From Ophiosphaerella korrae (taxonomy: Eukaryota > Ascomycota > Dothideomycetes > Pleosporales > Phaeosphaeriaceae), in NCBI GenBank assembly GCA_028456385.1, contig JALNQF010000072.1, positions 62,001 through 126,000 on the forward strand: a stretch of DNA of 64,000 nt, written 5' to 3'. Shown here in pieces: positions 47,426 through 57,691 of the stretch. How positions within the stretch are numbered: the stretch's first letter is position 1; each line of letters opens with the position of its first letter. Position numbers and translations under genes: made by a program. The notes beneath the pieces were generated by a model. That model ran no database searches, was not told the DNA's origin, and was given only the letters and a program-made list of their open reading frames with translations.

Positions 47426-48399
47426 TTAAACAGCCATATTTAAAGCGAAGCCCGCAGCTCCTATAACCAACATAACCACCCAAGTAACAGCTGAATTACC
47501 AAAACCCAGCACCTTGGTACTACTGGCACCACCTCCAAATTGCGTTGGTGAAGGGTTGGGCGCAGCTGTGAACCCGCCTCCCCCCGCAGTGCTAGACGCA
47601 CCCGGATTATCCAGCGTCTGGGATGGCAATGGGGGAAGGGAAGTTGCAGCATCAGGCGTGGGCAGAGAAATGGTAGCTGAAACGGCACTGAACGATTGTT
47701 GCGCATCGGCACTGTTGGAGGCAAAAACACTGACGTACGTTGTTGTCGTGACTTGGCTTGAAGTAGGCGCGCTGCGTGTGAGGCTGGGAACGTAGATGTA
47801 GTATAGTTGGTAGTAGTAACTACACATCCAGTCAGTCATCTGATACACATATCTAGCCACCAAATGACTTACTATGTGATGGTAAAGGTATAATATCCGA
47901 CTACGCCAGCAGCAGTGGCTCTTGTGGATGTTACAGTTGATGGTCTGGTTGTTGCAGGAACCGAGACGACGGGAACTGAGGACAATGCGGATCCGGCGAA
48001 TCCTGAGCTTCCATCGGTGGGTGTGCAGTTTGTGCAAGATTTTCCATTAGGACAGTTTCGACCATTGGTGCAGCAATAGTTTCCGGGTGAGGCGTATGAG
48101 CCGCCAGGACAGCAGGCAGCTGCTAGGGGGGCAATGTGCGTAGCGTCACAGCACTTGTAGCCGGGTCTGGTACAGTACTGTACCACTCCCACTTGTGAAC
48201 ATAGGGTAGCTCCAGGATCACCTGAGCCAGGTTAGGATTTTTTTTTAGAGTAGGATAGAACGCAGTGGGGGTAGCACTTACATGCTCGCTTTTCCAGACC
48301 AACCTCACGCTTCTCAAATGCGTTGAATGAGTTGCCTTGCGCAAGAGAAGAGAGGAGCGCCAAGGAGGAGAGGAAGATATGTAAAGTATTGGGGGCCAT
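47426..48399 (-). CDS. Cys-rich GPI-anchored surface protein
   Basis: Exons 48399-48282, 48221-47873 and 47819-47426 give 286 residues. The signal peptide is MAPNTLHIFLSSLALLSSLA. Kex2-like sites EKRE and EKRA precede a compact domain with about 13 cysteines, including GYKCCDATH, AACCPGG, NYCCTNGR and CPNGKSCTNC. A long Ser/Thr-rich stalk follows with VTTTTYVSVFASN and GGGGFTAAPNPS. The C-terminus (NSAVTWVVMLVIGAAGFALN) is hydrophobic after a Ser/Gly region, fitting a GPI attachment signal. Both introns have strong GTAAGT donors. Probably a cell-wall or plasma-membrane surface protein; ligand unknown. Confidence 0.82.
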
Positions 48400-49350
48400 T
48401 GCGATTTGTTAGATATGGTTAGAAGTCCAAAAGGTGCATGCAATGAACTACAAATTCAGGAACTTGGGTCTCATATATAATCAAATTTTTTGACACTTCA
48501 TTCACGCCCCAACCTGGGCACAATGAATAACACGGGATATGAGGAGCTATTCTGAGCACTGGCTTGCAGTTGTGGCGTTGACGATATCTATTAGCCCCTA
48601 GCTTAGACCCGTCTACTTGTTTGCGACAAGGCGAATCTCGCGAAGGCCGTGGTCATGATTGGCTAACCGTACTGATCAACAGGTACTAGAGCCACGTGAC
48701 GGCCAGCTGAGAAACAAGGTTCGCTTTCCTCGCATATGTCTCATAGGTTGGCCAGTAAGATTGCAGGAGTGGGTACGAGCTTGTAGACTACGGACTGGGG
48801 TGTTGCATGCAAACGACCAACACACAGATCCAATCTTCATAGACTTGGACCCCAGTTTTGACCGGTCGGGCTGGCCCATGGAGATTGTGACCAACTTCCC
48901 ATCTACACAACCTTTTGGCAACCGGAGCTATGACCTACCGAGGTTCCATGCTCGATGCGACAAGGCGAAATGGGCTATATCTGTGCCTAGAGTTGAGTAC
49001 AATTGCCGTTTGCTACGATCTTGTCGATCACTTCGCATTCCCACCCTAAACGAATGTAAGCGCAGTTTGATTGCGCGAGCTGTTCAGAAGGACAGCGACA
49101 AAAATTTCCTCAAAGTCTCTCTACGCCAAGACATTTAGAGTTGTAAATCTGAATAGCTGGCGTCAGGCGTCGCGGTATTTCATCGGGCGCAGTGTGCATG
49201 TAGGCATAAGCAACTCTTCCCCTACCAATGGGTAGTATTCCAGTATGGTGGAGCTTTGGCGGCGCAAGCCATGGTGGAAAAAGGTTGCAGATGTCTTGCT
49301 TGTTGGAATAGCGGTAAGGTTAAGCCTCATATTCTCGCTGTCATTGGTTT

Positions 49351-49411
49351 GCATGTAGGTACGGAGGAGCCTTTCAAAAGTTCTTACCCACGCTAAAAAA
49401 AAAGCCACAAT
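49351..49411 (-). repeat. Left arm of an imperfect inverted repeat
   Basis: The reverse complement contains TGTGGCTTTTT, TGGGTAAGAA and CTTTTGAAAGGCTCCTCCGT. It pairs with the arm at 49605-49670 on the other strand. The arms are about 190 bases apart. Confidence 0.7.
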
Positions 49412-49604
49412 CTTGGCACACAATGTGGAAGTCTTCTTCTACCTCTCAATTTGCTGAATTTTCAATAGCTATCTAGCCATTTCTCATGCCTATATGGCGC
49501 CTAGTTACGATGTTAATACTCGAGACATAGTTGTTGCCTTTGAATCACGACTTGAGGGCAAGACCGCACTATGTGGTCACAATCACTAGGCTACCTAACC
49601 TACA

Positions 49605-49670
49605 AATGTGGCTTTTTAGTGTCTTGGCATGGGCAATGACTTTTGAAAGGCACCTCCGTGCTGATATCAG
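49605..49670 (+). repeat. Right arm of an imperfect inverted repeat
   Basis: Reads ATGTGGCTTTTT, TGGGCAATGA and CTTTTGAAAGGCACCTCCGT, near-identical to the reverse complement of 49351-49411. Conceptual translation of both arms is similar (LAWVRTFERLLR and LAWAMTFERHLR), so both may derive from one coding ancestor. Confidence 0.7.
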
Positions 49671-49987
49671 AAATAACCGAGAGCACTGCCCCAAGATGTT
49701 CTACCTAATTTGTGCACATCGTGTCCAGCTTCGTTAGCAAATATCTATCTGCTTCAACCCGTCAAGTGATAAGCCTCGGAAATTTTGGCCCTAAGCATTG
49801 AAAAGAACCATCCAGACTCTCTTCTCTGTGCTGGTGGAATGGCCGTGCGTGCTCGTGTGTCGTTTCCGTCGCTCAGCCGCACAACTTTGTGAATCGACAC
49901 GCGAAGGCAGAGATTTGCAAAATTACCTACATGGAATGCCAGGTAACTATCGTGGATTGAGGGTGTTTTGAAACGGAAATGGATCCG

Positions 49988-50986
49988 TCACTCGTCTAAG
50001 CCAATTGATCCTCCTATTTCTTCAGCCATCTTACTGAACACCAATGCTTGGTCGCCCTCTGGATCTGCTACAACGGTTGGCTTCCCGCGGTCCGCATCGT
50101 CGGATATTCTGGTGTGCAGAGGAATTTCGCCCAGCATTTCCAACTCATACTTGCGACACATATTCCTCATTTTGTCCATGTTTCCAAACACCTCGTGTGT
50201 TTCCCCGCAACTAGAGCATTTAAAGCCTGCCATGTTGCATACCAATCCCAGCAAGTTCACATTCACTTTGCGAAATAGCTCGATGCCCTTGGCCGCATCC
50301 TTGAGCGATAGATCCTGTGGCGTTGACACAATAATCGCCCCGTCGAGAATTAGTTGTTGCGTGATGGTAAGCTGCACATCACCCGTGCCTGGCGGCATAT
50401 CCAGGACCAGTACATCCAGACCACCCCAATCCACTTCGTGAAGCAATTGTTGCAATGCCTTCATCACCATGAGCCCGCGCCATGCCACGGGGGAAGATTC
50501 GGGGATAAGATAGCCCATAGACATGGACTTCAACCCATAATTGGAGAGAGGCAGAAGCTGGTTGTCTAGAATTGAAGGTTAGAAGAGGCTGATGGGCTGG
50601 GCCGGGCTACAGACTAACTGGAAGATAGTCGCGGCTCGCCTGAAAGGTTTAAGAGGGTGGGAATAGAGGGCCCAAAGATATCGGTATCAAGTATGCCGGC
50701 TTTGTAGCCTCTCCGCGCAAAGCTGAGAGCAAGGTTCGCTGTCTATGTTTTCAGTATGCGAGCTTACAGAAATGCATGGAGAAGGCGCACCAGCAATTGT
50801 GCTCTTGCCCACTCCCCCTTTGGCTGAAGACACGGCAATCACCTTTTTTACTTGTGCTATTCGTTTCTTTTGTGGCAGCCCTCGTTGCATGCGTGGGATA
50901 TGGGGCGGAGCACCAGAGCGCGGGAGGCCCAGGGGGTTTTCATGGCGCAAGCAAGATAGTGTAGAAAACAGCCGTGGCCTAAGCAT
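49988..50986 (-). CDS. ind1: Mitochondrial Ind1/NUBPL-type Fe-S P-loop NTPase
   Basis: Ind1 delivers [4Fe-4S] clusters to respiratory complex I in the mitochondrial matrix. Exons 50986-50791, 50738-50619 and 50565-49988 give 297 residues. The basic presequence [20 protein letters not shown] is followed by [20 protein letters not shown] and the Walker A motif GGVGKST. Later marks are [29 protein letters not shown] and the cluster-binding CSSC in [14 protein letters not shown]. The presequence and overall layout distinguish it from cytosolic Cfd1/Nbp35, which lacks or differs in the N-terminus. Presence implies the species keeps complex I. Divergent from bfr2. Confidence 0.93.
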
Positions 50987-51194
50987 CTTGCTTCATGTGA
51001 TCACATGACACGACATGGTGGCAGGAATAGTGGTTGCGGAGTTGATGACGGAGGTGATGGCCGTGTCGGGGAAATAAAGTGCCGACGAAGCTGCAACTTT
51101 TTTGTGGGGCGCAAAAGTTCGCTGGCCTGGAAAAACATCTGTGCAACTACACAGCCTCTTTCCAATCATCGACTGTCTGCGGAAGTGGCCCACA
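50987..51194. promoter_or_regulatory. Shared divergent promoter of ind1 and bfr2
   Basis: Only 208 bases separate the two start codons. Contains the palindromic TGATCACATG near 50998-51007. No clear TATA box. Confidence 0.45.
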
Positions 51195-52610
51195 ATGAAG
51201 AAGGCGAAAATGGACTTTGACCCGGAGTCGCTGCTCGATCCTGCACCAAGCTCTAGCTCAGACGAACGCTCAGACGCCGACTTTTCAGACGCAGAAGATG
51301 AAAATGCTGGCCGCCAACATTATACGGCCGTGGGAAAGAGCAAGCTGAGGCAAAAGACAGATGCCCTCCCGGGACCAGCTTACAAAGGCCGCGCCGTGAG
51401 CCGGAACGAGCTACAGGACAGCGATAGCGACGACCCGTTTGCGAGGGGCTTTGATGAGGATGATAGCGAGGCAGAGAGTATCAACGGCGTCGAGCTGGAT
51501 AGCGAGGACGACAAGGTGGATAGTGAGGACGAGGAGGAAGGCGGTGCCCAATCGGAAGAGGATGGCACAGCATCAGAATCAGACCTCTCCGATGGTGAGT
51601 CCGGCGACGAAACAAAAAACCCTTCATTGGCAGTGCGCAGCTTGTTCCAGGACACCAAATCCTTCACCTCCACCCTGGCCGCGGGCGCGCAGTCAGATGT
51701 CGCAAAAGGGCAAGCAGTCAAGAGACAGCGAAAAACCTTCGATTCCCTTCTCAACACACGCATTCGACTGCAGAAAGCCCTGATTTCGGTCAACTCCATG
51801 GCTGCAGACTCTTACAAGGAGGCTACAGCTCCGTCGCCGTCCATTGAGGCAGCAGAGACGGCTGCACTCACCCTTCTCAACAACATCACCGATCTGCGTT
51901 ACTCTCTCGAGGAAGCGCGAACAGGCCAAAAGCGAAAGCGCACCACATTCGACCCCAGCACACCGTCACACGACATCTGGGCCTCGATGGCCAGTGCTGA
52001 AAAGGCAGCGCATCCACACCGCAGAGCAGTCCTAGAGCGCTGGTCCACCAAAACTCGCGCAACAACAGTGACCAATAACCAAAATCGACTCAACGCTTCG
52101 GCCACCCAGACCATCACCGAGGTCCTTGACAGCCAATTGACATCATCGCATCTTGTCACGCGAACGCAAATAGCACGCTCTTGTGCCCCAATTCAGGCCA
52201 GTGTTTCCAACAAAGGCACACAGCCAGATCCCACAATATACGATGACGCTGATTTTTACGGACTCATGCTCAAGGAGTTACTCGAGCAACGAAGTGCTGA
52301 CACTGCGAATGGCGGTGTCGCCGAGTTTGTAGTTCAAGCACCATGGCAGGTTGTGCGTGACGCAAAAACCAAAAAGAATGTCGACACAAAGGCCAGCAAA
52401 GGGCGCAGGTTACGATATACCGTGCAAGAGAAGCTGCAGAATTTCATGGCGCCGGAAGAGCGAGGCGAGTGGAGTGAGAGGCAGCGGGATGAGTTGTTCA
52501 GCAGTCTATTTGGACAGAGAGTGGCACTGGGCGAGCAGGATGAGGGAGAGAACGAAGCGGATGAGGAAGTGGATGTCGAGGAGGCTGGGCTGGTGCTGTT
52601 TAGGAGCTAG
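51195..52610 (+). CDS. bfr2: Bfr2/AATF ribosome biogenesis protein
   Basis: Bfr2 is a nucleolar component of the early small-subunit processome. A single exon of 471 residues. The N-terminal third is highly acidic (DFSDAEDENAG, DSEDDKVDSEDEEEGG). The AATF region then contains FDSLLNTRIRLQKALISVN and a helical block, followed by a basic segment GQKRKRTTF. The C-terminal TRAUB domain has IYDDADFYGLMLKELLEQRS, RLRYTVQEKLQNFMAPEERG and ELFSSLFGQR. The start at 51195 follows the conserved layout; an upstream in-frame methionine at 51102 lies in the promoter. Many acidic stretches cause long shadow frames on the opposite strand. Confidence 0.92.
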   Translation: MKKAKMDFDPESLLDPAPSSSSDERSDADFSDAEDENAGRQHYTAVGKSKLRQKTDALPGPAYKGRAVSRNELQDSDSDDPFARGFDEDDSEAESINGVELDSEDDKVDSEDEEEGGAQSEEDGTASESDLSDGESGDETKNPSLAVRSLFQDTKSFTSTLAAGAQSDVAKGQAVKRQRKTFDSLLNTRIRLQKALISVNSMAADSYKEATAPSPSIEAAETAALTLLNNITDLRYSLEEARTGQKRKRTTFDPSTPSHDIWASMASAEKAAHPHRRAVLERWSTKTRATTVTNNQNRLNASATQTITEVLDSQLTSSHLVTRTQIARSCAPIQASVSNKGTQPDPTIYDDADFYGLMLKELLEQRSADTANGGVAEFVVQAPWQVVRDAKTKKNVDTKASKGRRLRYTVQEKLQNFMAPEERGEWSERQRDELFSSLFGQRVALGEQDEGENEADEEVDVEEAGLVLFRS

Positions 52611-52813
52611 AGACTATCTAAGAATATACCACGAATTGCAATGCACAGTGCAAAAGTGGTCGAAAACAAAGTCTCTTCATAGTGTGTGACGGTCCTGCCC
52701 GGCTTCCCTCATCCGTCGTCCATGCGTCCCGCCGCAGAGCTAGCGTCCAAGCTCCGAAAACTCGACACCACCATTATTTATCGTCGCAAGCTACCTAGAC
52801 AAGCCCAATCCAC

Positions 52814-53643
52814 ATGGCCACCATGAACACAATCAGCCCTCCGCCCCAAATACGGCGCATCTCTGCCGGCAAACGCGTGTTAGGCGTTTTCGTCGGCATC
52901 GCAGGCGGCCTCGGCGCAAATGCCCTCCTCGGCTACAGCGTCATGAGCTTCTACACGCGCGGCACAAAATTCGTCCCATACGACACCTCCTCACCCGACC
53001 TGCGCACGCCTGTCTTCCAGTCTCACAATCCCAGCTCCAACCCGCCGGTATGCATCGACCACGCCATCAAGTCAATACCCTACGCCAAGCTGCCAGAAAA
53101 GTACAGGATAGCCGGCTCCGTCGACCAGGCGCGGCTCGCGACGGATTTTTGCAGAGGCATATGGAGTGGGGTGGGGTACAGGGTGCAGAGACGGTTCTTG
53201 GAGAGGAAGTACCGTGCGTTGGAGGGGAGGGAGGATCACCTCTGGGATGTGAAGGAATTGGAGAAGAGCGAGTATGCAGTTGGGACGAAGATTACGGATC
53301 ATTTCGAGGTTGTGCAACATGACACCAACAAGGTAATTTTCCCTGGCTTTAGCATACATGTTGTTTGTTGGCATACGCTAATTGGCTGGCTTGGTAGGTT
53401 GTCGTGCGGTGTGGTGACTCGCCGCTGAATACGGAGCATCGACCATCGGATGGATTATTCGCGATGGAGGTCAGCACCGATGATGAGGCGCAGACGGCGA
53501 CGTTTCATCTCAAATCGCTATTTGTGAACACCACGCCTGAGGGCAAGGATGCCCAGCCGCTACCGTGGAACTTTCAGCTGGCGCATAGGTGGTACACCAA
53601 ACTGTGGATGGAGAGCGCGACGAGGAAGCTGTTGAAAGACTAG
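52814..53643 (+). CDS. Conserved fungal protein with one N-terminal membrane segment
   Basis: Exons 52814-53332 and 53398-53643 give 254 residues. I do not recognise the family. A basic, Pro-containing N-terminus (ISPPPQIRRISAGKR) precedes one membrane segment, VLGVFVGIAGGLGANALLGY, rich in Gly. The rest is soluble, with IPYAKLPEKYR, FCRGIWSGVGYRVQRRFLER, VVRCGDSPL and a C-terminal PWNFQLAHRWYTKLWMES. The layout fits a membrane-anchored organelle protein, possibly mitochondrial. The join NK/VVVRCG (GTAATT donor, GGTAG acceptor) is exact. No catalytic motif is seen. Confidence 0.75.
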
Positions 53644-53726
53644 ATGGGGACTAGAGGTTTGTAAAGATGCTATGAAAGACGATGCTTCGTGAAAGAAATG
53701 AGAGGCTGGAGCGCTGTGTCGTTTAG

Positions 53727-53766
53727 GCTGATACGCTGATACGCTGATACACTGATACACTGATGC
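53727..53766. repeat. GCTGATAC tandem octamer
   Basis: Five units: three GCTGATAC, one ACTGATAC and a last degenerate ACTGATGC. The last unit runs directly into the hairpin. Confidence 0.9.
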
Positions 53767-53786
53767 GCAGCTCAGAGCTGCGCATC
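53762..53786 (+). other. Perfect 11-bp hairpin
   Basis: GATGCGCAGCT, loop CAG, AGCTGCGCATC. It lies about 120 bases after the stop codon of the preceding gene and may fall in its 3' UTR. Confidence 0.85.
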
Positions 53787-54190
53787 TGGAGAACCTGATG
53801 ATGTCAATGACCAGCTTCTGTCTTGCCGTGCATGTCTCAGCAGGGACGAGGCGACGTGGTCGGGGCATGCATGCTCGAAGATGCGTCAGAGGTGGGCCAT
53901 GATGAATGACGTAGTGGTATAGGGTCCTAGCTCCAATGGTGCCCCTGGGCCGGCTCGATGCAGGAGAGGAGATCTGGGGATCATCAACACGTGCTTATTC
54001 TTCTTCTTCTTCCGCCGACTTCCTGCAAGCGCCGTCTCCTCTGTTCTACTTCCTTTCATTCCTTTAGGCATGCCCGTGCCGTTCTACTAATCTGTTTTCA
54101 ATTTCCTTTCTTTCGGTAGAGCTGGACGCGTCGACGTTTAGCTCCGATAGCTCCGTTATCCCTATTCCCTTCTTACCATAATAACCCACC

Positions 54191-57100
54191 ATGCCGGTGA
54201 ATACTATATCCGTAGGCCTTGCAGTGACGCCGACGGTCATCCATACCTATCTCACCCACTACCTCAACCGCGCCCCCTTACGCCAAAAGCCAACCGCCCA
54301 CGTCCGCTATCACGAAGGCCTCGAGCTGATCCGGCGCTTCCTCCACTATGCGTCGTTCCATACTGTCGAAGAGCTGCAAGCGTTCACGTCGCAATGGGTC
54401 CCGGTACCGCACTGGATACATGTCAAAGTGGTCGAGATATCTTCGGCCCAGCTATTGCGATCCGCCAAGCTCATCGGCGCACAACTCGGCCCTAAGGGCA
54501 TCAGCGCAGTCGGCGGCGAGAATTGGTGGCAATGGAGAAGAGATGGGGCAACGCTGAGTGCGGAATGGATTGAGATGCGTAAGGACCATGATGCGCGGAA
54601 GCAGTTGAACATCGTCAAGGGCGATCGCATCATGCTGTATGTCCATGGAGGTGCCTATTTCTTCGGCAGCGTGGACGAGCATCGGTACCAGCTGCAGCGC
54701 CATGCACGTAAATTGAAGGCTCGGGTTATAGCGCCAAAATACAGGCTTGCGCCGCAGTTTCCGTTTCCATGTGGCTTGCAGGACTGTGAGTGATGACAAA
54801 GGGCTGACAGGTGTGATGGTGACGCTGACTAGAATAGGCTTGGCTGTGTATCTGTATCTCTTGGAGGAAAAGCATGATCCCACTACCATCATTCTGGCTG
54901 GGGACTCGGCTGGCGGCGGAATGGTCTTGAGTATGCTGGTCACGCTGCGAGACCAAGGCGTGCCACTGCCTGCAGGTGCCATCTTGATTAGTCCTTGGGT
55001 GGATTTGACGCACAGCTTCCCTAGTCTTGATGGTGATGGAAAGATGGATTATATTCCCGCGCATGGCTTCATCCATAAGCCGAGCATCAGTTGGCGCAAG
55101 TAACTTGTGGACTTCATTTACCATAGATACTAACGTTATGTAGCGCCCCCTAATGCCGATGATCTACTTGAGTACGATCGCGCTCGTACAACTCAGCCAA
55201 AGCGAAAGAGACCCCGTCATGGACCCACATCAAAAGATGAAAAGCAGGACCATGAAGCACGAAAGGAGGCGAAGAAGGATCGTGTACGAGGGTTTTCCGT
55301 CCGCTCTAGCGATCAACCTGATATGAAAGAGCCCCTTGACACTGCAGCTGCGGATGAGGCTAAAGACACATGGATTTCTGCAGATGGGAAGTATAGCATT
55401 GGCCCAAAGAGCATATTATCAGTCCAACTCGACGCCGAAATGCGCGTGGAGATCAAGGACCAGATCCAAATGTACGCACCGAATCATCTTCTGACCCACC
55501 CACTGGTTTCCCCAGCTTTACAGCCCTCTCTTGGCGGGTTGCCGCCTTTGCTCATTCAAACTGGTGGCGGAGAACTACTCCGGGATGAGCAAATCTACAT
55601 CGCGCACAAGGCCGCACAGCCGTTGGCATACCTACCTCCCCCATCAAACAATCAAACAGCTGAGGAGATACAAGCTAAAGCGGCAAGATACAAACCCACC
55701 AATGTCAACCTCCAGGTTTGGGAGGATCTCTGCCACGTGGGCCCGACCCTAAGTTTCACCCGTCCAGCGAAACACATGTACCGAAGTATCGCGCAATTTG
55801 GGGCTTGGGCGCTTGCTCGAGCACAGCACAAATCTATCGAGATTGATGACGATGATGATATTTCATTCATTAGTAGCGGGTCATCCGATTCAGAAAGCCC
55901 GAATGCCGAGGTGCCACCCGATAATGACAAAGACTCTAAGACAGAAGGAGAAAGAACACGACAGAATGGCGCCGAAGCACCTGTACAAAAGAAACCAACA
56001 GCAATTGTTGGCAAGGCTGGTGATCCTCTTCCTCCCTTCGAGCAGCACATGATAAGACAACGAATCGACAGACACGGGCGGATATACCCTCTTGCAGCCA
56101 AAGAAGAACTTGAGGCTTTGAATCTTCCTGCTACAGATGTGGGCGTTCCCAAGACCGGACCCGTCAGCAAGTGGATGAAAGCACAACAGCAATGGAATAC
56201 CAAGTTCGCCAAGCAGAAGATCAAAATTCAAAAGCAAAGGCTAAAAGAGATGGAAAAAGGCTTCGAGGGATTCGATGGCGAATTGCCGCCTCCTACTGCG
56301 CTGGCTGGTAGGAGAGTCAAGGGTATGAAGGCTGAGAAGGCGAAAAAGAGGAGTTGGGGCATGTCGATGTGGGCTGGTTGGGGAAGCAGTCACGATTCGG
56401 CAACAGTAAGGCATTTTTGTTTATGGATATTTCTTAAAATCGCTAACAAAAATAGATCGTCCGCGAGAAGAGAGCTGGCCAAAGCAGTGACCAGCCAGAT
56501 TCCACCGAGCCAGACCAGGCCCCAACCGATGGAGCCACTGACTCTAAACGCGCCATAAAATCCAAACGCAGTCGATCCAACCTGGCTGCGCCAAAGAAGA
56601 CCCGGTCTCGCTCTCATTCGCATACATCTGCCGTGACCGACCGAGGCCAAGTCGCAGCTTCAGTCGAATCCCTCCACCCCCTTCCCACTCCCGGCCTCAC
56701 AGAAGCAACACGAATCGCACCCGAACGCCAAGTCTCAAACCTCCCCACCCCACCTAACGAACCCGAACCCCTCGATTCCCCTACCACACCTGGAATCGTC
56801 CTTTCAGACCACCCGCAATCTCCCGCAACGCTGATCCCCGCTTCAGACGGGTCAAGCACGCGCCCGACCAAAGGCGGAATCGCGTACCCATTCAGCCTGA
56901 AAGTTGACGGAGTGGGCATCTACGGCCAAGAAGCAAACGCCAGCACGCTCACGTTAGAAAGCATGCACATTGAGACCCCAGCAGCCATCGAACGAGACGC
57001 TGACAAAGAACTGGGTGCAGAGCTCGAGGTAGCCAATGAAATAGAAAGACCGGGCGTCGAGAGATTCTGGACTGCACCTGGGGCTGGGTTGTTTAGTCCT

Positions 57101-57211
57101 GGTGTCCAACCCAATCCTGTAGAAAGCGCGGATAAGGCGGAGAGGCCTGGTGTAGAGAGGTTTGAGACGGCGGTTGAGGATTTGAATATACTTGCTGCGA
57201 AGGAGAAGTGA
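54191..57211 (+). CDS. Large HSL-type alpha/beta hydrolase (lipase/esterase)
   Basis: Exons 54191-54785, 54838-55095, 55144-56405 and 56456-57211 give 956 residues. The catalytic domain is in the first half: oxyanion motif HGGAYFFGS, nucleophile GDSAGGG and His in DLCHVGPTLSF. These are hallmarks of the hormone-sensitive lipase/hydrolase-3 group acting on acyl esters. An insertion of charged sequence (RKRPRHGPTSKDEKQ) interrupts the fold. The C-terminal 400 residues are disordered, rich in charge and proline, and end with a repeated ERPGVERF motif. Intron 2 (55096-55143) is best read with donor GCAAGT, a GC-AG intron: it alone restores SISWPPPNADD. Intron 1 has GTGAGT and intron 3 GTAAGG. No signal peptide. 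Confidence 0.85.
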
Positions 57212-57691
57212 AGGAGGTTTGTTTGGGGATGGAGTGGTTTTGGTGGAATACATAAAGATACCCTTTTTTTCCTTTGTAAAATTTTAGTTGGCTAGGGGTT
57301 TGGGTAAAAGGGCTTTTGCTATGTCATGTAGTTTAGCGTTTAATTCCTGTCTTTTCCTACAAAACGCCTTTTCGTGAATTCCGAATACTTTTGACGACCT
57401 GTAATAGGATCGGTGTGTTTAACACTTCATGAATTTACGTACAATGAAGGAAAGCTCCCATTTCGAGGCTTTATTGTCCTAGCAAGCTCGGTCAGTTTAC
57501 ACAAAGTATCACCGCAAATCCTATCATAATTTGTCGGTGCTGCCGGTACTAGACTTCGGAGATAGTATGCGGAGTTAGGATGATAGTCATCACTGGCCCC
57601 ACTTCCTCAAGGTATATATGAGTTCGTTTACTGCGTTCAAGATCTCTTGGGAATTTTCTCACAGTCGAATTGAGTTGCCCACGCGATCAAC
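57212..57691. other. Intergenic region, lipase to SDR gene
   Basis: AT-rich; no gene seen. Possible TATA-like GTATATATGAG near 57610. Confidence 0.5.

Larger units (their letters stand above)
48400..49987. other. Intergenic region with inverted repeat
   Basis: Besides the inverted repeat pair (49351-49411 and 49605-49670), a 159-codon frame at 48659-49138 lacks recognisable features. No gene supported. Confidence 0.5.
53644..54190. other. Intergenic region with tandem repeat and hairpin
   Basis: Holds the 8-bp tandem array and hairpin described separately, then a T/C-rich leader of the lipase gene (TTCTTCTTCTTCTTCC near 53998-54013). Confidence 0.6.

Noticed and set aside
20276..48399. Secondary-metabolite gene cluster (transcription factor, MFS, oxidoreductases)
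   Set aside because: No polyketide synthase, peptide synthetase, terpene synthase or dimethylallyl transferase is present and the genes are far apart with unrelated roles.
48659..49138. 159-codon plus-strand frame
   Set aside because: No recognisable domain, Arg/Cys/Trp-rich random-like composition and no supporting splice sites.
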